From a virus: a stretch of 47,599 bases of DNA. Below, in pieces: positions 5,845 to 12,086 of the stretch. Made by a program: the position numbers and the translations under genes. Position 1 is the stretch's first letter. The number at the start of each line of letters is the position of its first letter. The notes below the pieces were generated by a model. That model did no database searches. It had not been told where the DNA came from and saw only the letters and a list, made by a program, of their open reading frames with translations. The stretch covers positions 1 through 47,599 of the IMG/VR virus record IMGVR_UViG_3300037156_000069, one strand, 5' to 3'.

Positions 5845-6122
5845 ATGGTCAATCTAAGCCGCAATCAGACGACACTAAACTAAACGAGCAAGAATTACGG
5901 AAGAAAGTAACATTGGCTTTAGCGACTGGTGCTCACTTTTATGGCACACACATGCAAAAACAAGTAGAAGACCAAATGCTCAAATTCCTCTCCGACAACC
6001 GTAAAGCTGTAGAGATTGAGGCGAAGATTGATGAGCTGGAATTGGTGCGACAATGTAGTTTGTCTGATGACCGAGCATGGTTCTATATTAACGAACGCAT
6101 AGCTGAACTTAAAGGTAGGTGA
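5841..6122 (+). CDS. Hypothetical helical protein
   Basis: 93 aa, MNGQSKPQSDDTKLNEQELR... ending INERIAELKGR. Almost entirely helical and charged with a likely coiled-coil C-terminal half. ATGA overlap with the preceding gene. No family recognised. Confidence 0.6.
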   Translation: MNGQSKPQSDDTKLNEQELRKKVTLALATGAHFYGTHMQKQVEDQMLKFLSDNRKAVEIEAKIDELELVRQCSLSDDRAWFYINERIAELKGR

Positions 6123-6129
6123 CTATCCC

Positions 6130-6306
6130 TTGACAACACGTAACCAACAGAGTACAATACTTGCCAAACAGCGTGTGGAATATTTAAACTCCCGAGGCAA
6201 CCATTCAGGCTATTCACGAGGTGAAATATGGGACTATAAAAACAATTATAAACGTTTAATGCGTCTCAAGCACAGAATAGAGACTTTTTGGACAGAATCA
6301 TTATGA
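6130..6306 (+). CDS. Small basic protein, TTG start
   Basis: 58 aa if the TTG at 6130 starts it (TTRNQQSTILAKQRVEYLNS..., SRGEIWDYKNNYKRLMRLKH). AGGTAGGTGA lies at good spacing upstream and there is no in-frame ATG until residue 44. The sequence is protein-like, basic and helical, and its stop overlaps the ATG of the next gene. The same bases also look like a promoter (TTGACA 6130-6135, 17 bp, TACAAT 6153-6158), so the start is uncertain. Confidence 0.5.
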   Translation: MTTRNQQSTILAKQRVEYLNSRGNHSGYSRGEIWDYKNNYKRLMRLKHRIETFWTESL

Positions 6307-6398
6307 CACGTAAACTATTTAACTACCTGTTTATAGTTGTAGTCCTGTTTATTCTTTGGGTCATATTCTTTAAATATGAAATTATAATAGGGGGTTGA
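6303..6398 (+). CDS. Very small membrane protein
   Basis: 31 aa: MTRKLFNYLFIVVVLFILWV then IFFKYEIIIGG. A single hydrophobic helix spans residues 6-24. ATGA overlap with the gene before. Its GGGGG-containing 3' end is the ribosome binding site for the next GTG start. Function unknown; holin-like size, but it lies in the early block. Confidence 0.5.
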   Translation: MTRKLFNYLFIVVVLFILWVIFFKYEIIIGG

Positions 6399-6596
6399 GT
6401 GCGGACTATAGAGAAGATTCTAAGTGTAGATAAGCGAACCGACACCAAGGGTAAAGATTATTTTATTACTACTGCTATAGTTGATGGGGATGAGTGCGAA
6501 GGGTATGGTAAAGATTTTAAAGTAGGAGATAAAGTAATGGCATTTTTCGACGAGAGATATAATAAAGCTAAGATGCAAAAGAATAAGGGTATATAG
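6399..6596 (+). CDS. Small OB-fold-like hypothetical protein
   Basis: 65 aa from the GTG at 6399 (MRTIEKILSVDKRTDTKGKD...). The sequence (DYFITTAIVDGDECEGYGKD, FKVGDKVMAFFDERYNKAKM) reads as a compact beta barrel ending in a basic tail, reminiscent of small OB-fold phage proteins such as the SSB-like protein at 7880. It directly follows the previous TGA. Function inferred only weakly. Confidence 0.5.
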   Translation: MRTIEKILSVDKRTDTKGKDYFITTAIVDGDECEGYGKDFKVGDKVMAFFDERYNKAKMQKNKGI

Positions 6597-6623
6597 TATA
6601 ACACGATTAAATTAATAAAACTA

Positions 6624-6652
6624 TTGACATAACGGCTATGAAAGCATACACT
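6624..6652 (+). promoter_or_regulatory. Early promoter with shared spacer operator, leaderless geometry
   Basis: TTGACA (6624-6629), 17-bp spacer, TACACT (6647-6652), then six bases to the ATG at 6659. The spacer carries CATAACGGCTATG (6628-6640), the reverse complement of the element at the same place in the promoter at 1782. The preceding ACTA matches the extended ACTATTGAC motif at other promoters. Confidence 0.7.
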
Positions 6653-6658
6653 GATTAT

Positions 6659-6802
6659 ATGAATGAAACGCAAGAGGGTCTAATTGATTTAGAAGCAACT
6701 AATGAACGTTTATGGGATTTATATGTAGCTATATGTGAGCGCGATAAAACCCAGCCTCAGATTAAAGATTATTTCGTATGGCTTGAAGAGAATTACGATT
6801 GA
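6659..6802 (+). CDS. Small acidic protein, leaderless
   Basis: 47 aa, MNETQEGLIDLEATNERLWD... ending VWLEENYD. Acidic and helical. No Shine-Dalgarno site; the -10 box ends six bases before this ATG. Its TGA overlaps the ATG of the nuclease gene by one base, so it could couple or modulate nuclease expression. No family recognised. Confidence 0.55.
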   Translation: MNETQEGLIDLEATNERLWDLYVAICERDKTQPQIKDYFVWLEENYD

Positions 6803-7590
6803 TGAAAATTAAATTATCAGCTACAGTGCCAGTAGTTCAATATGGTAACCTTGTCCCGGAAGTTGAAGTAGAGTCTAAGACCTTTGCAGACGGTATGGCC
6901 GAGGCCGAGAGTTATATAAGAGAGTTTTGGAATAAGTATGTTGAGTCCGGAAAAGAATTACCCAACGGCAATACTGAGCGTGTCAAAGCTTTTGTCGGAG
7001 GCGAAATAGATTATGACAAAGTAGCCCATGTCTATACTTGGAATGGTAAAGTTTATCAGTCTGGGTCTCAGTATGCAGATAGTTTTCGTAAGCCCTTTGA
7101 CAAGCAAAAGATAGCTTCATTAATGGGGGCCAAAGTTCAAGCCAAGCCAGAAGATATTATTAAGATGTGGGAACTTAAGGGAAAAGCTAGTAGGAACTTT
7201 GGGAGTGCGGTTCATGAAGCCCTACAACTCCACGAGCAATATAAAGCCCTTTCAGAGAGTTTAGGAAAGACAACCCACATACACGATAACTTTATCCTAA
7301 AAGACATTGTAGAGAGCTACTATAAGCTTCACGGAGAAGAAAAAGCTGTTAGCGAGATTACTGTAGTAGACCACGCTGCTGAGAGAGCGGGACAGATAGA
7401 TAGATTGGTTATCTTGGGCGAGAAGCATGGACAGGTCAGAGATTTTAAGACAGGAGAAGTTAAAGATAAACTATCCATTTATTTTAAACAATTAGAATTC
7501 TATACAGAAATTATGCAAGCAGCGGGCTGGAAGATGGATAGCCCAGAGATAGATAGCTGGAATGGAAAATGGGAGATACATAAATTATGA
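6802..7590 (+). CDS. PD-(D/E)XK exonuclease, RecB/Cas4-like
   Basis: 262 aa from the ATG at 6802. Residues about 120-260 hold the RecB-family nuclease signature: FGSAVHEALQLHEQ (motif with catalytic-site His/Glu), AGQIDRLVIL (catalytic Asp), VRDFKTGEVK (D-x-K), and KQLEFYTEIM (the QxxxY motif). Such phage enzymes resect DNA ends for recombination or degrade host DNA. The N-terminal 115 residues are unlike the nuclease core and may contact DNA or a partner. It is followed by an SSB-like gene and ninG, which makes a small recombination module. Active-site residues look complete. Confidence 0.8.
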   Translation: MKIKLSATVPVVQYGNLVPEVEVESKTFADGMAEAESYIREFWNKYVESGKELPNGNTERVKAFVGGEIDYDKVAHVYTWNGKVYQSGSQYADSFRKPFDKQKIASLMGAKVQAKPEDIIKMWELKGKASRNFGSAVHEALQLHEQYKALSESLGKTTHIHDNFILKDIVESYYKLHGEEKAVSEITVVDHAAERAGQIDRLVILGEKHGQVRDFKTGEVKDKLSIYFKQLEFYTEIMQAAGWKMDSPEIDSWNGKWEIHKL

Positions 7591-7880
7591 GCCTACCTGT
7601 ACATTTAATGAATAAGGTAATTGTGTGGCAACCTAGATGGCATGATAGAGTAATTTTGCCTAGAGTAGATAAATTTGTAGGCGGTGATAACATCATTACG
7701 ATTAAACACCATAACTGGCCTTCTCTATACTACATAAACTCGGCCACAGCTAGCCAATACCCACAAGAAACTAAATATTCTAAAGCTGGCGACCCATACC
7801 AAGTTTATGTAATCCCCCTTAAAGATTTAACCACGGTTCAAGAGAGACAAGATATATTAGATAATGTAAGGAGCTTATAA
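7587..7880 (+). CDS. Hypothetical protein in the recombination module
   Basis: 97 aa, MSLPVHLMNKVIVWQPRWHD... ending RQDILDNVRSL. ATGA overlap with the nuclease gene and a one-base overlap with the SSB-like gene (TAATG). Beta-rich with several Trp, Tyr and His residues. No family recognised. Its position suggests an accessory role in DNA processing. Confidence 0.6.
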   Translation: MSLPVHLMNKVIVWQPRWHDRVILPRVDKFVGGDNIITIKHHNWPSLYYINSATASQYPQETKYSKAGDPYQVYVIPLKDLTTVQERQDILDNVRSL

Positions 7881-8257
7881 TGTTTACATACCAGATTGCA
7901 GAGTTAAGTAAATTAGGTGAGTTCGATGAGACTTATGGGCAGACTTATTGGGTTAAAGTTTCTGATGACCTTATGCCGCTAAAATTTAATTCTAAAGACC
8001 AGCATATTGGAGTCGGAGATAATATTGAGTGTGAAGAAAAAGCTATGAAAAAAAGCAATAAAGGCATTGAATACTGGCAACTTAAGAAAGTCAGGGTAGT
8101 AGAAGCTGCTTCTCCACCACAAAAGAGTACAGCTCCTTCTGCCGAGTCACAAACCCAATTAGACCGCATCGAAGCTAAACTAGACAAACTCTTGGGCGTT
8201 GACGAAGATTTAGATTCCCAAGCAATAGATGATATGCCACCAGATTTTTTAACTTAG
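7880..8257 (+). CDS. SSB-like OB-fold protein
   Basis: 125 aa. Residues 1-75 (TYQIAELSKLGEFDETYGQT, YWVKVSDDLMPLKFNSKDQH, IGVGDNIECEEKAMKKSNKG) fit a compact OB fold. A low-complexity linker follows at 78-90. The end is an acidic tail DEDLDSQAIDDMPPDFLT, like the partner-binding tail of bacterial SSB (DDDIPF type). I infer single-stranded DNA binding and recruitment of host or phage repair proteins. It sits between the nuclease and ninG modules. It is shorter than host SSB and lacks a clear canonical core, so the assignment is moderate. Confidence 0.6.
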   Translation: MFTYQIAELSKLGEFDETYGQTYWVKVSDDLMPLKFNSKDQHIGVGDNIECEEKAMKKSNKGIEYWQLKKVRVVEAASPPQKSTAPSAESQTQLDRIEAKLDKLLGVDEDLDSQAIDDMPPDFLT

Positions 8258-8278
8258 TTGTTATACTGAAAGAATATT

Positions 8279-8446
8279 ATGAAAAAAGTCGACCCCCAAG
8301 TTAGTGAATACATGAGACAGCTCAATGCTAAGCGCAAGAAAAGAGTTGGTGGATTCTCTGTACCAGAAGTCCAAGAAAAGATAGCTAAGATTAGGCAGGA
8401 AAATGCTAAAAAAGCCCAAGAAAACTCCAGTCCCAAAACTACGTAA
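8279..8446 (+). CDS. Small basic protein overlapping ninG
   Basis: 55 aa, MKKVDPQVSEYMRQLNAKRK... ending ENSSPKTT. Lys-rich and helical. Its last 44 bases overlap the start of ninG in another frame. AAAGAA lies upstream. No family recognised. Confidence 0.5.
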   Translation: MKKVDPQVSEYMRQLNAKRKKRVGGFSVPEVQEKIAKIRQENAKKAQENSSPKTT

Positions 8447-8825
8447 GCAAGCTGATACTTTATTTAGTAAAGCTATAAGGTATAGGGATTCAGAAAAGCG
8501 CGGAGATGTTGTTTTTTGTGAATGTATAACTTGTGGCGTATGGAAGCCAATGGCTATTATGCATTGTGGACATTTTATGAGTCGGCGTTTTCCGTCCACT
8601 AGATGGGATTACGAAAACTGCAATGCACAATGCGCGGGATGTAATATGTTCGGTAATGGAGAACAGTATAAGTATGGTTTAGCTGTAGATTTAAAATATG
8701 GAGACGGAACAGCTAAGAAACTCCAAAAGCAATCTCAACAGTACTTTAAAGTAACTAGAGAGTTTTTAGAACAAGTTATTACCGATGCTAAAGAAGAAAT
8801 CCGATACTACGAAAACTTGACTTAG
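8403..8825 (+). CDS. ninG: NinG/Rap-like recombination endonuclease
   Basis: 140 aa. It matches the NinG family of lambdoid phages (Holliday-junction-type nuclease in RecBCD-associated recombination): an N-terminal basic helix with LRKQADTLFSKAIRYRD; a zinc-type CECITCG motif near residue 39; MHCGHFMSRRFPSTRWDYEN near 53-72; a second CNAQCAGCN cluster at 73-81; and GNGEQYKYGL. Length is somewhat shorter than lambda NinG. It closes the nuclease/SSB module. Family assignment is by motif order. Confidence 0.8.
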   Translation: MLKKPKKTPVPKLRKQADTLFSKAIRYRDSEKRGDVVFCECITCGVWKPMAIMHCGHFMSRRFPSTRWDYENCNAQCAGCNMFGNGEQYKYGLAVDLKYGDGTAKKLQKQSQQYFKVTREFLEQVITDAKEEIRYYENLT

Positions 8826-8932
8826 TAGAGTATGCTTAAAATGATTGGGTAAGCAATAGCACTTTACACCTTCTTAGATTGTTAACTTTCCATACAATAA
8901 ACTCTTAGCCCTATTTTACACATACTCTTTCT

Positions 8933-8958
8933 TACCCCAATGCTTGCCAATTGGGGTA
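8933..8958. promoter_or_regulatory. Perfect inverted repeat in an intergenic gap
   Basis: TACCCCAAT (8933-8941) and ATTGGGGTA (8950-8958) are perfect 9-bp arms around an 8-base centre. The right arm overlaps a TATACT -10-like box (8957-8962) 26 bases ahead of the next gene, and there is no T-run. An operator or leader hairpin is more likely than a terminator. Confidence 0.5.
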
Positions 8959-8987
8959 TACTATAAGCATTAATATAAAGGATTCAT

Positions 8988-9155
8988 ATGTCATTAAGCT
9001 CATTATTATTAGGTGTTTGGTTAATCTTGGTAGGTATAGCATGGTTGGGCTGGGTAGTTATTAATATTAAGTTCTTAGGACTATGGGCATTTATAACTGG
9101 GATTTTAATAATCGTAGAAGGTTATCACCCACTTATTATTTGGAAAAGACCGTAG
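8988..9155 (+). CDS. Small membrane protein with two helices
   Basis: 55 aa: MSLSSLLLGVWLILVGIAWL, GWVVINIKFLGLWAFITGIL, then IIVEGYHPLIIWKRP. Two transmembrane helices at about residues 3-26 and 28-43. AAAGGA sits six bases before the ATG. It stands alone between two regulatory gaps. The size is holin-like, but its early position suggests another membrane role such as superinfection control. Both roles are inference. Confidence 0.6.
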   Translation: MSLSSLLLGVWLILVGIAWLGWVVINIKFLGLWAFITGILIIVEGYHPLIIWKRP

Positions 9156-9179
9156 GTTTAGATAATTTGACACAGAGCG

Positions 9180-9185
9180 TATACT
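9180..9185 (+). promoter_or_regulatory. -10 box with leaderless geometry
   Basis: TATACT ends six bases before the ATG at 9192. The -35 position at 17 bp is TTTAGA, a weak match; TTGACA at 9167-9172 is too close to be its partner. The spacing equals that of the other leaderless promoters. Confidence 0.5.
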
Positions 9186-9191
9186 TAACGC

Positions 9192-9257
9192 ATGTCCGAA
9201 CTAATCCAAACAAAAGAAGTCCGAAAAGAAAATCATTGTAGAATTGAAGGCAAATAA
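9192..9257 (+). CDS. 21-aa peptide, leaderless candidate
   Basis: MSELIQTKEVRKENHCRIEG then K and stop. The ATG is placed where the RNA should begin. Its 3' end (GAAGGC) provides the ribosome binding site of the next gene, whose ATG follows one base after the stop. It may be a leader peptide that feeds ribosomes into the next gene. Confidence 0.4.
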   Translation: MSELIQTKEVRKENHCRIEGK

Positions 9258-9258
9258 G

Positions 9259-9585
9259 ATGGAGTTTGGTAAAACTCCATTTAATGTAACAATTAGATGG
9301 CGAGATATAGGTAAAGCAACTGTAGCTTGGGCATTTGAACATATCATGCCCAATGCTGATGGTTATAGGTCAAACCACTTTAGCCATGGACTAGTTGAGA
9401 CAGAAGCAGGGGTAGAAGTACTAGAACCAAACGATATCGTCGGTTTCTACTATGATGAACTTGGCTACCAGCAACCACTACATACTACAGTTGATAAATT
9501 TGTTATGAATCGTACCGAAACTGAGATGGGCTGGGATGATAAGTTCGATAGTGAGGGTTGTTACACAGACAGAGAAAACCTGTGA
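9259..9585 (+). CDS. Hypothetical protein
   Basis: 108 aa from the ATG at 9259 (MEFGKTPFNVTIRWRDIGKA...). An in-frame TTG at 9244 is less likely. Mixed alpha/beta with an acidic C-terminal half (DEL, ETEMGWDDKFDSEG). No family recognised. Confidence 0.6.
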   Translation: MEFGKTPFNVTIRWRDIGKATVAWAFEHIMPNADGYRSNHFSHGLVETEAGVEVLEPNDIVGFYYDELGYQQPLHTTVDKFVMNRTETEMGWDDKFDSEGCYTDRENL

Positions 9586-9586
9586 T

Positions 9587-9736
9587 ATGCACCCTAAAGC
9601 CTACGACATTCTAGTTACTTACGAACGGAATGAACGGCTTTTAATCTCTAAACAAATTGCTAAGTTATCTCAGGCGTGGGAAGAGTCTTGGGCGCGCGAA
9701 CAGGCCATAGAGCTACCTGAGGTGCAAAGTGAGTGA
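9587..9736 (+). CDS. Hypothetical small helical protein
   Basis: 49 aa from the ATG at 9587 (MHPKAYDILVTYERNERLLI...), one base after the previous stop. The longer frame from 9536 overlaps the previous gene and is not protein-like. Helical, with the 3' end overlapping the next GTG start. No family recognised. Confidence 0.5.
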   Translation: MHPKAYDILVTYERNERLLISKQIAKLSQAWEESWAREQAIELPEVQSE

Positions 9737-10052
9737 GACATTAAGCGACAGACCTGATTGGTTCGATATAGAGAGAAAATCCCCAGTTATTGAGTTTGAG
9801 ATTAAGGGCCGAGTGTTTGAGTGCCATTATGGCAATACTTTCATTTACACATTCCCAGGAATCTATACCGACTTTAACCATGTCTTTATTATGGATGAGG
9901 ATATGGACAGAGGCACTTATATATTTAATTGCCCAGACTTAATGGATGGCTTGCATGATTATGACTTCCCAACTACCCACCAGCCGTGGCCCAGCGAACA
10001 AGACGTTGAAGCCTTTATTAAGACTGAGATGCAAGACTTTAATAACTTATAA
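9729..10052 (+). CDS. Hypothetical acidic protein, last early gene
   Basis: 107 aa from a GTG at 9729 (MSETLSDRPDWFDIERKSPV...). Beta-rich first half with many aromatic residues, acidic throughout, ending TEMQDFNNL. GAGGTG lies ahead of the start. No family recognised. It is the last sizeable plus-strand gene before the terminator. Confidence 0.6.
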   Translation: MSETLSDRPDWFDIERKSPVIEFEIKGRVFECHYGNTFIYTFPGIYTDFNHVFIMDEDMDRGTYIFNCPDLMDGLHDYDFPTTHQPWPSEQDVEAFIKTEMQDFNNL

Positions 10053-10054
10053 GG

Positions 10055-10085
10055 TTGACTTATATTAGTTGGCCTGCGTTATAAT
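10055..10085 (+). promoter_or_regulatory. Possible promoter for a short terminal transcript
   Basis: TTGACT (10055-10060) and TATAAT (10080-10085) with a long 19-bp spacer. The -10 box and the following GCGATT are identical to the small-terminase promoter. The predicted start near 10092 would give a transcript of about 135 nt ending at the terminator at 10193-10228. Confidence 0.5.
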
Positions 10086-10129
10086 GCGATTGTTTAAATA
10101 AGGAGAACACGGAACAATAGTTCCCAACT

Positions 10130-10213
10130 TTGACAAATTACGAACGCAATAAGTGGTTTTTATACTACGAACCAATGCCATTTACAATCGGCAAGACTCT
10201 CATACGAAAGTAG
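10130..10213 (+). CDS. Possible 27-aa protein with TTG start
   Basis: MTNYERNKWFLYYEPMPFTI then GKTLIRK. Rich in aromatic and basic residues, unlike random reading of AT-rich DNA. The only in-frame start is TTG after a stop at 10118. AAGGAG is 24 bases upstream but could be brought close by the intervening hairpin. Its stop lies within the terminator. Confidence 0.35.
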   Translation: MTNYERNKWFLYYEPMPFTIGKTLIRK

Positions 10214-10228
10214 GGAGTCTTTTTATTT
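10193..10228 (+). terminator. Rho-independent terminator of the early block
   Basis: AAGACTCTC (10193-10201) pairs with GGGAGTCTT (10213-10221), 9 bp with one wobble and an 11-base loop, followed by TTTTATTT. It ends the plus-strand early transcripts exactly where the convergent late block ends (stop codon at 10223). Confidence 0.9.
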
Positions 10229-10426
10229 CTTGGCCGCTAAAGCTTTTTCTACTTTAGCTATTGCTGCCCTTAGTGAGCTAAGACCACCGGCGGCTACAAA
10301 AGCCGTTACGCTAGCCACGGTGAGGTGTTTTACGTCTACAACGTTTACAACGCCCAGAACAGCTGCTACGACGCTCACAGCATATGTTTTGTACCCAGCT
10401 AATTTAGTTTGTAATGATTTGAACAT
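10223..10426 (-). CDS. Small membrane protein, holin-like
   Basis: 67 aa: a basic N-terminus (MFKSLQTKLAGYKTY), a hydrophobic segment AVSVVAAVLGVVNVV at 16-30, a second moderately hydrophobic stretch at 38-52, and a basic tail (AIAKVEKALAAKK). AAAGGAGAT precedes the ATG. It is the final gene of the late block, next to other membrane proteins and the lysin, so a holin or holin-like role is likely. No family is securely recognised. Confidence 0.6.
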   Translation of the reverse strand: MFKSLQTKLAGYKTYAVSVVAAVLGVVNVVDVKHLTVASVTAFVAAGGLSSLRAAIAKVEKALAAKK

Positions 10427-10444
10427 AATATCTCCTTTTATTAA

Positions 10445-10681
10445 TTACCCATTCCTATGAACTATTAAGAAATGAGCTACTAAATATCCGATACCAGCTC
10501 CCAGAATACTGAGGCCGATTTTAGTTACAAGCCAGTGGGTTAAGGTAAATGAGTCGCCTACATGGTCTTTCTTGCCTTCATAAACAGCAGTGAAGTCAAA
10601 TATAACTATAAAAGTCAAAACTGTAATTACCAGAACTGCCCAAAGCGTTGACCAGAAATGAGAACTATTTAGAAAGTTCAT
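10445..10681 (-). CDS. Two-helix membrane protein, holin candidate
   Basis: 78 aa with transmembrane helices at about residues 10-32 (WSTLWAVLVITVLTFIVIFD) and 50-72 (VTKIGLSILGAGIGYLVAHF), separated by a charged loop (EGKKDHVGD). The topology and the position directly after the PLD-like and lysin genes suit a class II holin. It starts right after the PLD stop (TAA ATG). Confidence 0.6.
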   Translation of the reverse strand: MNFLNSSHFWSTLWAVLVITVLTFIVIFDFTAVYEGKKDHVGDSFTLTHWLVTKIGLSILGAGIGYLVAHFLIVHRNG

Positions 10682-11155
10682 TTAATTTACTTGAGCCTCA
10701 TTGGCTTTAATCCAATTATACATACCTTCCCAATCTGTCAAGAAAACTTCAGCCAGACTAGGGTTATTCTCAATACAGAAAAAGTTATCTTCATCACTAG
10801 CAGCCGTAGTGTAATTCCAGCTTCCATATTGAATCCAAGTATCATCTAAAATAGTATATTTATTGTGCATTATCTTATGTTTGTCGCTAGTGCCTATCAT
10901 CATAGGTATGTCTGAGGCACGTAGAGCCTCTACGACAGGTTTTTCGGTTGAGCCACCACTCTGCGACTTATCTAGCACTAATTGGACATCTACACCTTTT
11001 TTCTGAAGAGCAGGCAGTATCGTCTCAAACTCAGGAATATTAAAGGAATAGTCAGCAATACGAATACTTTTAGTTGCCGTTTGAAGGAAAGTAAGATAAG
11101 CATCTTTGGTGTCATCCAGAGGAGAGAAATACCATTTACGTGTTAAATCTATCAT
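10682..11155 (-). CDS. Phospholipase-D-like protein with one HKD motif
   Basis: 157 aa. The sequence follows the single-domain PLD/Nuc family: TATKSIRIADYSFNIPEFET (residues 26-45), KKGVDVQLVLDKSQSG (52-67), and the catalytic H-x-K-x4-D motif HNKYTILD at about 96-103, followed by GSWNYT. Active enzymes dimerise to bring two motifs together and cut phosphodiester bonds in DNA or lipids. It overlaps the lysin gene by 4 bp (ATGA). There is no signal peptide, so it probably acts in the cytoplasm or at the membrane inner face. Whether its substrate is phospholipid (lysis) or nucleic acid is unknown. Confidence 0.8.
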   Translation of the reverse strand: MIDLTRKWYFSPLDDTKDAYLTFLQTATKSIRIADYSFNIPEFETILPALQKKGVDVQLVLDKSQSGGSTEKPVVEALRASDIPMMIGTSDKHKIMHNKYTILDDTWIQYGSWNYTTAASDEDNFFCIENNPSLAEVFLTDWEGMYNWIKANEAQVN

Positions 11156-11802
11156 GAGAGATGTTGGTTAATATAAGTTTGCACGCTACTTTTGTTTACC
11201 CCTGTTTTAGCAGCGGTAGCAACATCATTATCATAATACTTAACTTTAGCGTAGTTATTTTTCCAGGGTTGGTAGGTCATTATCTGATTAAGAGCATCTA
11301 ATGGAGTTCGCCCAATTAAATTCTCTACCTCTTGTGTGGTTGGCTGCCTATCTGGAGCCGCTCCATCCTGCGCTAATATTGTTGTGGCTGAAAGCATTGC
11401 TCGTGCTGTTGCATCATCTACCATTTCTTCTTCTCCTTCTACTACTCTTATTGTGTTAATATCTTCGCTCCACCCTAGATAAGTCATGCCTTCGCCCATC
11501 CAGCTTACGAGTTCAGCAACATTGCCGAAGACTTTATCGCCTTGGGCACTGGTTGAATAGATGCCTTTACCGGGGACAGATACAGCTACATGGCCATCCG
11601 GGCCGTTATATGAAAACCAAACTGGGACAGCGACGTCAATGGGCGGCTGTTCGCCTGGGTGTTTAAATTGGGCATCTTCCCAAGCAACCGTCGCCGAGGG
11701 ATAATCATTAGGCACGCCAAAGACTTCAGTTACATAGGCCAAACACAATCCTTCTTGGCCGACTACACTTAGATTTGGTTGCTTTATCTGACTATAATTC
11801 AC
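11152..11802 (-). CDS. CHAP-like endolysin
   Basis: 216 aa from a GTG at 11802 with AGGAGA upstream. Residues 10-105 resemble a CHAP/NlpC-type amidase domain: QEGLCLAYVTEVFGVPNDYP (catalytic Cys about 20), DVAVPVWFSYNGPDGHVAVS (catalytic His about 71) and KGIYSTSAQGDKVFGNVAEL. GMTYLGWSEDINTIRV follows, then a helical C-terminal half (130-216) that may bind the wall. No signal peptide, so export needs a holin. GTG/TGA overlap with the preceding membrane gene and ATGA overlap with the PLD-like gene make a lysis cassette. Confidence 0.75.
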   Translation of the reverse strand: MNYSQIKQPNLSVVGQEGLCLAYVTEVFGVPNDYPSATVAWEDAQFKHPGEQPPIDVAVPVWFSYNGPDGHVAVSVPGKGIYSTSAQGDKVFGNVAELVSWMGEGMTYLGWSEDINTIRVVEGEEEMVDDATARAMLSATTILAQDGAAPDRQPTTQEVENLIGRTPLDALNQIMTYQPWKNNYAKVKYYDNDVATAAKTGVNKSSVQTYINQHLS

Positions 11803-12086
11803 TTATCTCTCCTATAGTGGTTTTTAATACCTAAGTGCTTATGGATAGCCTTAACATGACTGTTCAATTCTTTAGTATCATCTGATTGTATTTTCTGACC
11901 TACTAAAATTATACTTAGTAAAACTAATTGCAGGAACTCCTGGGCGAACCATTGGATAATAACCTTAGGGTCATGTGAGCCATAAGGAAAGCCTACTAAG
12001 GCTATTATAGCGAAGAGATAAGCACAGTACATTGTCGCTACTCCGTTTGTAATTTTCAAACCTAGCCAGTTATTAAACTTTTTCAT
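11799..12086 (-). CDS. Membrane protein in the lysis region
   Basis: 95 aa. Hydrophobic helices at about residues 14-33 (VATMYCAYLFAIIALVGFPY) and 45-63 (WFAQEFLQLVLLSIILVGQK), then a charged tail ending HYRRDK. Similar two-helix proteins with a FLQLVLL...GQ pattern sit beside lysins in other phages without a proven role. A holin or antiholin is possible. Confidence 0.6.
   Translation of the reverse strand: MKKFNNWLGLKITNGVATMYCAYLFAIIALVGFPYGSHDPKVIIQWFAQEFLQLVLLSIILVGQKIQSDDTKELNSHVKAIHKHLGIKNHYRRDK

Larger units (their letters stand above)
10092..10228 (+). ncRNA. Candidate short RNA (or messenger for a 27-aa protein)
   Basis: Bounded by the possible promoter above and a strong terminator. 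It starts with AAGGAG at 10100-10105 followed at once by a GGAAC-AATA-GTTCC hairpin (10111-10124), with no ATG placed to use the site. A TTG at 10130 opens a 27-aa frame (TNYERNKWFLYYEPMPFTIG...) that looks protein-like. It could be a small RNA, a coding RNA, or both. Confidence 0.4.

Noticed and set aside
6130-6158. TTGACA-17-TACAAT as an early promoter
   Set aside because: It coincides with the likely TTG start of a protein-like frame and no gene starts at the predicted RNA start; left as ambiguous.
681-7210. GAGTGCGG repeats as Haemophilus-type DNA uptake sequences
   Set aside because: Core differs (GAGTGCGG versus AAGTGCGGT) and copy number is far too low; the copy at 7202 also lacks the leading T.
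9167-9185. TTGACA and TATACT as a paired promoter
   Set aside because: The spacer is only 7 bp; only the -10 box is kept, with a weak -35 elsewhere.
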